NCBI RefSeq assembly: GCF_014180685.1
Contig: NZ_JACEHF010000001.1
Span: forward strand, 1-64,000
Reading direction: 5' to 3'
DNA: 64,000 bases
From: Nocardioides pelophilus
GTDB taxonomy: Bacteria > Actinomycetota > Actinomycetes > Propionibacteriales > Nocardioidaceae
Within the stretch, counting starts at the first letter, position 1. Every line of letters begins with the position of its first letter. Shown piece by piece: positions 7,759 through 14,938 of this stretch. Made by a program: the position numbers and the translations under genes. The notes beneath the pieces were generated by a model. The model was given only the letters and a program-made list of their open reading frames with translations, did not search any database and was not told the origin of the DNA.

Positions 7759-8949
7759 TCAGCCTCGCTCGTTGCCGACGACGGACACGAAGGAGACACA
7801 CCCGCCCGGGCGCCCACCGAGGTTGTGGGTGAGCGCGAGTCGCGGGTCGGCGAGCTGACGCTGGTCGGCCTCGCCGCGCAGCTGCAGCCATGCCTCGTAG
7901 AGCATCCGCAGGCCACTGGCGCCCACCGGGTGGCCGAAGGACTTCAGGCCGCCGTCGATGTTGACGGGGAGCCGGCCGGCGGCGTCGAAGTCACCGCCCA
8001 GGGCGTCCTTCCAGGCCTGTCCCCGGTCGGCGAAGCCGAGGTCCTCCATGAGGACCAGCTCGGTGGGCGTGAAGCAGTCGTGCACCTCGGCCATCGACAG
8101 CTCCGAGCGCGGGTCGGTGATGCCGGCCTGGGCATAGGCATCCGTTGCGGTGTGCACGACCTCCGGGAACGAGGTGAAGTCGTAGTCGGGGTCGAGCCCG
8201 CCCCGCATCGGACCGGACGCCAGCGACAGCGCCTTCACGAAGATCGGCCGGTCGGTGTAGTCGTAGGCGTCCTCCGCTCGGACGACGAGCGCGGCGGCCG
8301 CGCCGTCGGAGACACCGGAGCAGTCGAAGATGCCGAGCCGACCGGCGACCCGCGGGGCACCGTCGATGGTCTCCCTGGAGACCTCCTTGCGGAACTGCGC
8401 CTTGGGGTTCTGGGCGCCGTTGACATGGTTCTTCCACGCGACGTGGGTCATCGCCTCACGCATGGCGCGCGGGTCGACGCCGTACTTGCTGGTGTAGGCC
8501 GGGTCGAGCAGCGAGAACGCCGCCGGTGCGGTCAACGAGAGCTCGGCAGCGGTGCCGTCGGAGGGCGGGTCGGCCCGGAGGAGCCCGGAGAACCCGGAGT
8601 CCTTGAGCTTCTCCACCCCGACCGCCATCACGCGGTCGTAGGCACCCGACGCGACCGCGTAGCAGGCGTTGCGGAACGACTCCGACCCCGTGGCGCAGTA
8701 GTTTTCCACCCGGGTCACCGGCTTGTAGTCCAGGCCGAGCGGACGGCTCAGGGCCAGCCCCGACTGTCCGGAGTTCAACGTGCCGAGCCAGTAGGCGTCG
8801 ACGTCGTCACGCGCGACGCCGGCCGAGGTGAGGCACTCCCCCACGGCCTCGATCAGGAGGTCGTCGGTGGAGGAATCCCACCGCTCCCCGAACCGGGTGC
8901 ACCCCATGCCGACGATCGCGACGGCGTCCTTGATCCCCTTGCTTGCCAT
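7759..8949 (-). CDS. SCP-x/Ltp-type thiolase
   Basis: A 396-aa thiolase-fold enzyme of the non-decarboxylating lipid-transfer/SCP-x branch. Landmarks are VAIVGMGCTRFGERW, VENYCATGSESFRNA with the nucleophilic Cys, SMAEVHDCFTPTELV, SFGHPVGASGLRM with the catalytic His, and LGGRPGGCVSFV with the second Cys. In steroid catabolism Ltp2 and in ibuprofen catabolism IpfD are related proteins that work with a DUF35 partner to split a side chain from a CoA ester. Here the DUF35-containing gene directly precedes it with a 1-bp overlap (TGATG). That strongly suggests a lyase or thiolase complex acting late in the operon's pathway. Confidence 0.9.
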   Translation of the reverse strand: MASKGIKDAVAIVGMGCTRFGERWDSSTDDLLIEAVGECLTSAGVARDDVDAYWLGTLNSGQSGLALSRPLGLDYKPVTRVENYCATGSESFRNACYAVASGAYDRVMAVGVEKLKDSGFSGLLRADPPSDGTAAELSLTAPAAFSLLDPAYTSKYGVDPRAMREAMTHVAWKNHVNGAQNPKAQFRKEVSRETIDGAPRVAGRLGIFDCSGVSDGAAAALVVRAEDAYDYTDRPIFVKALSLASGPMRGGLDPDYDFTSFPEVVHTATDAYAQAGITDPRSELSMAEVHDCFTPTELVLMEDLGFADRGQAWKDALGGDFDAAGRLPVNIDGGLKSFGHPVGASGLRMLYEAWLQLRGEADQRQLADPRLALTHNLGGRPGGCVSFVSVVGNERG

Positions 8950-10346
8950 CAGCGGACCCGTGCCTTCCAGAAGTAGTTGTGCACGTTCCCGGCGGTGAAC
9001 AACCGCCGGAACACGAGCTCGACCTGCGAACCCACGGCGATGCCGTCCGGATCGGCGTCCGCGACCTCGAGCGTCGTACGGCCACCCCCGGCGAAGTCGA
9101 CGACCACGTCGACCACCGGCGGAGAGGGCGAGAAGGCCAGCCGGTCCACGGTGAACGTGGCGACCGAGCCGCTGAGCTCGGCGCCCGACACCGTCTCCAT
9201 CGCATCAACGGCGCTACAGGCGCGACACACCCGCAGCGGCGGGAGGTGCAGGAAGCCGCACTCGGTGCACCGGCTGCCCGCGAACCCGAACTTCCACTCC
9301 GCGGCGCGCGCCGACGGCGGCCCCGCGGGCCGGTCCGGCTCGGGTCGTCGTGGAAGCTCGCGCTCGAGCAGGCCGCGCCAGGACAGGTACGTCGGGTAGG
9401 GCACCGGGAGGGCACCCTCCAGCTGCGCAGCGACCGGACGGGTGGACCGTCGCGCCGACAGGTGGGCGGTGGTGCGGAGCAGCAGCCCGTCGCACCCGTC
9501 GGTCGCGGACAGCACGAGCACCGTCTCCCCGGGACCGGCGACGTCGAGGACCGCAGCCAGCCCGAGCAGCGGGTCGGCCGCTCCGGAGAAGCCGATGGGG
9601 GAGGTCGTCGAGGACAGGGTCCCCGTGACGAGACTGCCCGCGCGCTTGGTGACGCCGGGGTTGCCACTGGTCACGACGACGTGGTCGGCCGCCGCGAGCC
9701 CGGCCTCCTCGAGCAGCCGGGCCGCGACGGAGCGCACCACGTCGGCGTACCGCTCGAAGCCGAAGCGCTCCTCCCACTGCTCACCGGTGGTCCGGTGCGG
9801 GTCGCGCCAGCGATCGAGCAGCTCGAGGGTCTCGCCGGCGACCCCGAGCACGTCGGCGATCGCCTCGCCCGCACCGAAGTGGACGGCCGCAGCGCCGTCG
9901 CCGCCGGTCCGTTCGTCCAGGGAGACCGGTGGCCTGGTGGCCGCAGCGCCGTCCCCGCCGGTCCGTTCGTCCAGGGAGCCCGGCTTCCCGACGCGCACGT
10001 CGGCAGCGACCACCAGGCCACCGGTCTCCCGGGCGGCGCGGATCCCGGCGAAGGTCGACCGCGCAGACCCGATCAGGTCGGCCGCGGGAACGGCCGAGGG
10101 CAGGCGGAGTGCCGCGTGCACGGCTGCCGCGTTGGTCTTGTCGAGGTACGGCGGGGAGGTGCTCGCCCACCACAGGGATGTCGGCTCGGTGCCGAGGGCT
10201 GCGCGGGCCGCCTCGACCGCCATCGTGGTGGCGTCCTCGTCGAAGGACGCCACCACCCGCCGGCCACGCACGCCGCTGTCGCCCCCCAGCCGGTACGACG
10301 GCAGGTAGGCGCCGTATCCGATCAACCCGACCGCGGGACCGCTCAT
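8949..10346 (-). CDS. Thiolase-like (HMG-CoA synthase-type) domain fused to Zn-ribbon/OB-fold DUF35 protein
   Basis: 465 aa. The N-terminal part (about 1-300) is HMG-CoA-synthase-like (VGLIGYGAYLPSYRL, LWWASTSPPYLDKTNAAA, VLSATDGCDGLLL). By my hand alignment its active-site Cys position is Ala (segment LIGSARSTFAGIRAA), so it is probably not a catalytic condensing enzyme. The C-terminal part has a rubredoxin-like zinc ribbon with paired CxxC motifs (CTEC, CRAC) followed by an OB fold, the DUF35 architecture of ChsH2 and IpfE partners. It is coupled to the SCP-x thiolase downstream and overlaps the upstream thiolase stop by 4 bp. An 18-residue internal duplication (about residues 123-153) is described separately. 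Confidence 0.85.
   Translation of the reverse strand: MSGPAVGLIGYGAYLPSYRLGGDSGVRGRRVVASFDEDATTMAVEAARAALGTEPTSLWWASTSPPYLDKTNAAAVHAALRLPSAVPAADLIGSARSTFAGIRAARETGGLVVAADVRVGKPGSLDERTGGDGAAATRPPVSLDERTGGDGAAAVHFGAGEAIADVLGVAGETLELLDRWRDPHRTTGEQWEERFGFERYADVVRSVAARLLEEAGLAAADHVVVTSGNPGVTKRAGSLVTGTLSSTTSPIGFSGAADPLLGLAAVLDVAGPGETVLVLSATDGCDGLLLRTTAHLSARRSTRPVAAQLEGALPVPYPTYLSWRGLLERELPRRPEPDRPAGPPSARAAEWKFGFAGSRCTECGFLHLPPLRVCRACSAVDAMETVSGAELSGSVATFTVDRLAFSPSPPVVDVVVDFAGGGRTTLEVADADPDGIAVGSQVELVFRRLFTAGNVHNYFWKARVR
9885..9978. repeat. 40-bp direct duplication (9885-9924 / 9939-9978), with an inverted copy at 10008-10030
   Basis: Positions 9885-9924 and 9939-9978 are identical except for one base (54-bp period). 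They encode SLDERTGGDGAAA twice in the DUF35 fusion protein. The 14-bp linker with its flanks (9920-9942) is an inverted copy, 22 of 23 bases, of 10008-10030 in the same gene. Direct copy plus nearby inverted copy is the footprint expected of a template-switching replication error, and 54 bp keeps the frame. Confidence 0.85.
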
Positions 10347-11554
10347 GCGTGCACCCCGCGGAAGAGCGCGGCGATGCCCTGGCCGCCGCCGATGCACATC
10401 GTCTCCAGCGCCAGGCCGCCCTGGCGACGGTCCAGCTCGTGGAGCATCGAGGTGAGGATTCGGACGCCGGTGGCGCCGATGGGGTGCCCGAGGGAGATGC
10501 CGGACCCGTTGACGTTGAGACGATCGTCGACCTCGTCGAGCTCGACCCCCCACCCGGCGAGCACGGCGAGGACCTGCACGGCGAACGCCTCGTTGACCTC
10601 GATCAGGTCGAGGTCGTCGAAGGTGACGCCCGTGCGCGCGAACAGGCGCTGCACGGCGGGGACCGGGCCGATGCCCATGACCGCCGGGTCGCATCCCGCG
10701 GCCGCCCACCCCTCGAACCACGCCAACGGCTCGAGGCCGAGCTCCTCGAGCTTGTCCTCCGCGACGACGAGGCAGGCGGCTGCGGCGTCGTTCTGCTGTG
10801 CGGCGTTGCCGGCGGTCACCGTGCCGCCGGGAGTGAGCGTGCGCAGCCGCGCCAGGGACTCGACGGTGGAGTCGGGCCGCACGCCCTCGTCCCGGTCGAA
10901 GACGACGTCGTCGCCGCGGCGCTGCGGCACCGTCACCGGCACCACCTCCTCGGTGAACGCGCCCGTCTCCCATGCGGCCGCGGCGCGCTGGTGGCTGCGG
11001 GCGGCGAAGGCGTCGGCCTGGTCGCGACCGATGCCGAACTGCTTCGCCAGGTTCTCCGCGGTCTCGATCATGCCGCTGATCGGGCCGAACCGGTCCTCGG
11101 GCTGGGAACGCTCGCGGCCGCGGTCCAGGCGGTCGTAGAGGGTCTGGTTCCCCGAGCGCGAACCCCAGCGGGCGGTGGTGGTGTAGTGCTCGATGTTGCT
11201 CATCGACTCCACACCGCCGGCGATCACCACGTCGGCGGCGCCCGTCTGCACCGTCATCGCCGCGTTGATCACGGCCTGCAGGCCGCCTCCGCAGCGGCGG
11301 TCGACCTGGAAGCCGGGCACCTCGATCGGGAGGCCGGCGGCGAGCGCTGCCCAGCGGCCGATGCACGGCGCCTCGGAGTTGGCGTAGGACTGGGCGAAGG
11401 CCACGTCCTCGACCACGCCGGGGTCGATCCCCGAGCTGTCCACGACAGCCTTGATGATGGAGGCCGCAAGGTCCTCGGCCGGGACCGGGCGGAGCGAGCC
11501 GCCGAAGGTGCCGACGGCGGTCCGCATGGGCTGGACGATGGCGACGCGTCTCAT
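10343..11554 (-). CDS. Acetyl-CoA acyltransferase (thiolase)
   Basis: A 403-aa biosynthetic/degradative type thiolase, which cleaves 3-ketoacyl-CoA with CoA. All catalytic elements are present: FQVDRRCGGGLQAV (nucleophilic Cys), VNGSGISLGHPIGATGVR (His) and METMCIGGGQGIAAL (second Cys). VVIAGGVESMS is also typical. ATG 11554 is the start. The stop overlaps the next gene's ATG by 4 bp. It is likely to release acetyl- or propionyl-CoA in the final steps of the pathway. Confidence 0.94.
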   Translation of the reverse strand: MRRVAIVQPMRTAVGTFGGSLRPVPAEDLAASIIKAVVDSSGIDPGVVEDVAFAQSYANSEAPCIGRWAALAAGLPIEVPGFQVDRRCGGGLQAVINAAMTVQTGAADVVIAGGVESMSNIEHYTTTARWGSRSGNQTLYDRLDRGRERSQPEDRFGPISGMIETAENLAKQFGIGRDQADAFAARSHQRAAAAWETGAFTEEVVPVTVPQRRGDDVVFDRDEGVRPDSTVESLARLRTLTPGGTVTAGNAAQQNDAAAACLVVAEDKLEELGLEPLAWFEGWAAAGCDPAVMGIGPVPAVQRLFARTGVTFDDLDLIEVNEAFAVQVLAVLAGWGVELDEVDDRLNVNGSGISLGHPIGATGVRILTSMLHELDRRQGGLALETMCIGGGQGIAALFRGVHA

Positions 11555-11575
11555 GGTGCTCCTGTCGTTGCGGGC

Positions 11576-12832
11576 TCAGGCCGAGGCGAGCACCCGGTCG
11601 GCGCTCGCCTCCAGCTCGGCCCGGTGGGCGGGGTGCGCGACGGCGATCATCCGCTCGACGCGCTGGGTCAGGGTGGTGCCGCGGAGGTCGGCGACGCCGT
11701 GCTCGGTGACGACCAGGACACCTTCGGCGCGAGGTGTCGACACGGGCCCGGAGAGGGTGCTGACGATCCGGCTGTGGCCGTGGGCCGTCGACGGCAGGGC
11801 GACGATCGGCAACCCCCCGGGCGAACGGGCGGCCCCGCGGAGGAAGTCGACCGCGCCGCCGACCGCACCGACGTAGCGACCACCGGCGACCTCGGCATTG
11901 ACCTGACCGGTCAGGTCGACCTCGATCGCGGAGTTGACGGCCACGAGCTGGTGGGACGTCGCGAGCACCTCGGGGTCGTGGGTGTAGCTGGTGGAGCGCA
12001 GCTGCACGGCAGGGTTGCGGTGTGCCCAGCGGAAGAGGTCGGCAGTGCCACCGAGAAGGCCGCCGACCGCCACCCCCGGGTCGTGGGTCTTCCGCGCCCC
12101 GGTCGCGACGCCCGACTCCACCAGCCGCATCGCGGTGTCGTTGAGGATGCCCGAGTGGATCCCGAGGTCGCGGTGGTCGACGAGCGCCGCCAGGACCGCT
12201 TCGGGCAGGGCGCCGATGCCGAACTGCAGGGTCGCTCCGTCCGGGACGAGACGGGCGACCCGCCGGGCGGTGGCGGCGGTGTCCTCGCCGATCGCCGGGG
12301 TGAGGAGCTGGCCGGGGGTGCGGGACGTGTGGATCGCGGCGGTCCACTGGTCGGCTGTGAGCGTGCGGGCTCCGAAGGTGAACGGCACCTGGTCGTTGAC
12401 CTCGGCGATCACGACCCGGGCGGTGTCGAGCGCTGCGGAGAAGTAGTCGTCGGCCAGGCCCAGGCTGTGCCGACCCTGCTCGTCGGGGGACGAGACCTGC
12501 ACGAGCACCACGTCTGCCTCGAGCGCGCCCTGGCTCAGCAGCGCCGGCAGGGCGGAGTAGTGGACCGGCCACACGTCGAGTCGTCCCGCGGCGTGCAGTG
12601 CTGCGTTGGTGCCGGCACCGCAGTAGGAGTGCACCGACAGCGTCGAGGGCACGGTCCGGGCGGTGACTGCCGACTCCGCGGGGATGCCGACGAAGCAGCG
12701 CAGCGACCCGATCCGATCGGCCTGCTGCACGAGGAGCTCGGTGAGCGTGGCGGGCTCGGCGCAGGCCTGGCCCCACGTGACCGTGTCACCCGGCCGGATG
12801 AGTCCGGCGAGGTCGAGACCCGCAGAGGTCAC
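11576..12832 (-). CDS. Acetyl-CoA hydrolase / CoA-transferase family protein
   Basis: About 418 aa. The sequence has the two-domain layout of class I acetate/4-hydroxybutyrate CoA-transferases (LTELLVQQADRIGSLRCFVG, VSSPDEQGRHSLGLA, LQFGIGALPEAVLAALVDH, GVLVVTEHGVADLRG). It probably moves CoA between a carboxylate and an acyl-CoA, conserving the thioester of the pathway intermediate, though hydrolase activity is possible. GTG 12832 overlaps the upstream stop by 4 bp (GTGA) and is preferred; GTG 12841 would add three residues. It is co-operonic with the Rieske dioxygenase. Confidence 0.88.
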   Translation of the reverse strand: MTSAGLDLAGLIRPGDTVTWGQACAEPATLTELLVQQADRIGSLRCFVGIPAESAVTARTVPSTLSVHSYCGAGTNAALHAAGRLDVWPVHYSALPALLSQGALEADVVLVQVSSPDEQGRHSLGLADDYFSAALDTARVVIAEVNDQVPFTFGARTLTADQWTAAIHTSRTPGQLLTPAIGEDTAATARRVARLVPDGATLQFGIGALPEAVLAALVDHRDLGIHSGILNDTAMRLVESGVATGARKTHDPGVAVGGLLGGTADLFRWAHRNPAVQLRSTSYTHDPEVLATSHQLVAVNSAIEVDLTGQVNAEVAGGRYVGAVGGAVDFLRGAARSPGGLPIVALPSTAHGHSRIVSTLSGPVSTPRAEGVLVVTEHGVADLRGTTLTQRVERMIAVAHPAHRAELEASADRVLASA

Positions 12833-13107
12833 CCACGCCACCGTTCGTGCGAGGGGTCGAGCAGCTGGGTCAGGTGCCCGTCCTCGAGCCAGACGATCGA
12901 CTCGAGCTCGAGCGCGTCGAGGAACCGCACCCGTCCGGTCCGGAGGTCCTCGACCCGCAGCCGCACGGAGTTCCCGCTCTGGTCGAGGCGCACGGACACC
13001 GAGGCGAACTCGCTCTCGACCACGGCTCCGACACCGGGCACCGCGAGCGGTCCGGTCGGCTCCTCGAAGACGACGTCGTGGCGTTGCGGGTCAGGTGTGG
13101 TGGCCAT
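12829..13107 (-). CDS. Small unknown protein, 92 aa, in the dioxygenase operon
   Basis: I do not recognise the family. The protein starts MATTPDPQRHDVVFEEP, has no Cys, no signal peptide and no membrane segment, and is rich in acidic residues and beta-prone stretches (ASVSVRLDQSGNSVRL, ALELESIVWLEDGHL). ATG 13107 overlaps the dioxygenase beta stop by one base, and the stop overlaps the CoA-transferase start. It is therefore a genuine operon member translated in lockstep with its neighbours. An accessory or stabilising role for the dioxygenase is a guess from position only. Confidence 0.75.
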   Translation of the reverse strand: MATTPDPQRHDVVFEEPTGPLAVPGVGAVVESEFASVSVRLDQSGNSVRLRVEDLRTGRVRFLDALELESIVWLEDGHLTQLLDPSHERWRG

Positions 13108-13664
13108 CAGATCAGGAACCCCAGCGTCGGTAGCGGACGCTCGTTGTCGACGAGCACGACCTTCTTGTAGACGAGCCGGATCTGCCCGTCCACCTGGCGG
13201 AGCCGGTAGGTGACCCGCCCGCCCCACAGCTCGTTGCCGCGCGGCCGCGACTCGAGTGCCATGAAATTCGCACCCACCTCGAGGTCGACCCCACCGGCGG
13301 CGTTCTCACGACCGCCGATCAGCTCCACGTTGCCGATGATCCGGCGCAGGTTCGACGGCGGTGCCTGCGCGTAGCGCTTGCCGGTCTTGACCTGCTTCAT
13401 CCGGGTCGAGATCCGGTTGCGGTTGTCGAAGATGACCGAGACCGTGCTGCGCGGGTGGTCGCCCTCGCCGTCGACGGGTACCCAGTAGAGCGCGTCGTTG
13501 GTCCACAGCGCCTCCCAGCCGTCGTAGTCGTTCTCGTCGGCCAACCGGGCTTCCCGGTAGAGGAACTGCTCGACCTCTCGCACCTCCCACCCCTGCGGGA
13601 TGGCGACGAGCTCCCCTGCGTCGGGACGCGGCGGCAGCTCGGTCAGGGCGTTCACGGTCACCAT
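13107..13664 (-). CDS. Aromatic-ring-hydroxylating (Rieske) dioxygenase, beta subunit
   Basis: A 185-aa small subunit with the SnoaL-like cone fold of ring-hydroxylating dioxygenase beta chains. Landmarks are QFLYREARLADENDYDGWEALW, DALYWVPV, VIFDNRNRISTRM and VYKKVVLVDNERPLPTLGFLI at the C-terminus. It packs with the alpha subunit into an alpha3beta3 hexamer and has a structural role. ATG 13664 overlaps the alpha stop by one base. Confidence 0.94.
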   Translation of the reverse strand: MVTVNALTELPPRPDAGELVAIPQGWEVREVEQFLYREARLADENDYDGWEALWTNDALYWVPVDGEGDHPRSTVSVIFDNRNRISTRMKQVKTGKRYAQAPPSNLRRIIGNVELIGGRENAAGGVDLEVGANFMALESRPRGNELWGGRVTYRLRQVDGQIRLVYKKVVLVDNERPLPTLGFLI

Positions 13665-14938
13665 CAGTCCTCGGCCTCCATCAGTGACTTGTAGTGGGTC
13701 CAGAACCCGCGCATGCCGGTCTCGTCCGTCGCGGCACCGATGGTGAAGCCGGCCGCGTCGACGCTCTCCCGACCCAGGCCTCGGCGCACGTCGAGCCACT
13801 CCGGGTCAGCCATCTCGACGCCGCGCTGGTTGCGCTCGTACATCTCGGTGTCGTCGGCCAGCAGCATGCCGGCAGGACCGACCGAGCCGATCGACTGCGA
13901 CACCATCCTCTGGTTGAGCTCGTGCCCACCGGCCATCTGCACCGCGGTGGCGTACTGCACGCACTCCCCCACCGCGACGGGCTGGATGTTGAAGACCTGG
14001 ATCTCGGCGATGAACAGGTTGGGGAAGATCATCACATGGGGCGCACCCTCGATCATCCGTCGCTGGGCGTCGTCGCCGTAGGCCTCGTGCATCGCAGCCA
14101 CGTAGCCGGGGACCCGGTCGGGGGTGGTGCCGAACCAGCGCATCGGCTCGGCGAAGCTGCGGAACTCCGGTCGCAGGTCGTTCTCGCTGTGACCGTCGCC
14201 CAGGTTGCGGGTCACGGCCGTCGAGTTGTCGCTGTAGAGCGCGCCGATCGGGCTGCCGGTGACGCCGAAGATCGAGCCGTGGACGAACTGGGGGTGGTAG
14301 CCGTCGGTCTCGTTCTCGGCGAGGAACTTCCAGTTGGATCGCGTCCGGTGGCGCAGCCACCCGGCGTCGAGCTTTACCTGACCGTCCGGCGAGAGCCCGA
14401 CCAGGCGGTCGATCTCACCCTTGGCGGCACCGAGGTGCTCGTCCAGTGACGGCCCCTCGGCTGCCAGGCTGCCGAAGACGAAGCCGTGGTAGGAGTCCAC
14501 GCGAGCGACCTTGCCCATGCCGAGCTCGAGCTTGTTCTTGCCGCCGTACCCCTTGTTGTAGGGGTAGCCCAGCAGTTCGCCGGTGTTGCGGTAGGTCCAC
14601 CCGTGGTAGGGGCAGCGGAACGAGCTGGAGTTGCCGGCCTTGTCGTCGCACACCTGCAGCCCGCGGTGGGCGCACCGGTTGATCAGGAGGTGCAACTCGC
14701 CGTCCTTGTCGCGGGTCATCACGACGTCCTGGTCGGCGAGTTGCTTGCGCACGTAGTCGTTCGGCTGCGGGACCTCGCTCTCGTGGCCGACGAAGACCCA
14801 GGTTCGGTGCCAGATCTTGCGCAGCTCCTCGGCGAAGATCGACGGGTCGGTGTACAGCGAGCCGTGCACGCGTGCAGGCTGGACGAGCCGGTCGAAGCGG
14901 CTGCCGCCCTCGATCTCGGGGGGGAGCAGAGCAGTCAT
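13664..14938 (-). CDS. Rieske non-heme iron dioxygenase, alpha (catalytic) subunit
   Basis: 424 aa. The Rieske [2Fe-2S] domain has C89-x-H91 and C109-x2-H112 (CAHRG, CPYHGW). The mononuclear iron site is D212-x2-H215-x4-H220 (NETDGYHPQFVH), with a further acidic ligand expected near the C-terminus. The enzyme inserts both atoms of O2 into a substrate, typically forming a cis-dihydrodiol on an aromatic ring. Being sandwiched between an acyl-CoA ligase (4-bp overlap) and CoA-handling enzymes suggests that the substrate is a CoA thioester, as proposed for ibuprofen-CoA dioxygenase IpfAB. Electrons could come from the ferredoxin/reductase pair at 2.5-3.9 kb. Confidence 0.95.
   Translation of the reverse strand: MTALLPPEIEGGSRFDRLVQPARVHGSLYTDPSIFAEELRKIWHRTWVFVGHESEVPQPNDYVRKQLADQDVVMTRDKDGELHLLINRCAHRGLQVCDDKAGNSSSFRCPYHGWTYRNTGELLGYPYNKGYGGKNKLELGMGKVARVDSYHGFVFGSLAAEGPSLDEHLGAAKGEIDRLVGLSPDGQVKLDAGWLRHRTRSNWKFLAENETDGYHPQFVHGSIFGVTGSPIGALYSDNSTAVTRNLGDGHSENDLRPEFRSFAEPMRWFGTTPDRVPGYVAAMHEAYGDDAQRRMIEGAPHVMIFPNLFIAEIQVFNIQPVAVGECVQYATAVQMAGGHELNQRMVSQSIGSVGPAGMLLADDTEMYERNQRGVEMADPEWLDVRRGLGRESVDAAGFTIGAATDETGMRGFWTHYKSLMEAED

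Noticed and set aside
6580-8976. Plus-strand frame of 798 codons
   Set aside because: Antisense to the SnoaL-crotonase and SCP-x thiolase genes; no start signal or family resemblance.
8949-12776. A very long minus-strand open frame (1275 codons) spanning several genes
   Set aside because: Only its last 466 codons (from ATG 10346) are the real DUF35-fusion gene; the upstream part is Arg/Ala/Pro/Gly-rich high-GC shadow over the thiolase and CoA-transferase genes.
9929-13213. Plus-strand frame of 1094 codons
   Set aside because: Antisense shadow over five well-supported minus-strand genes; composition is Arg/Gly/Asp/His repeats without any recognisable domain.
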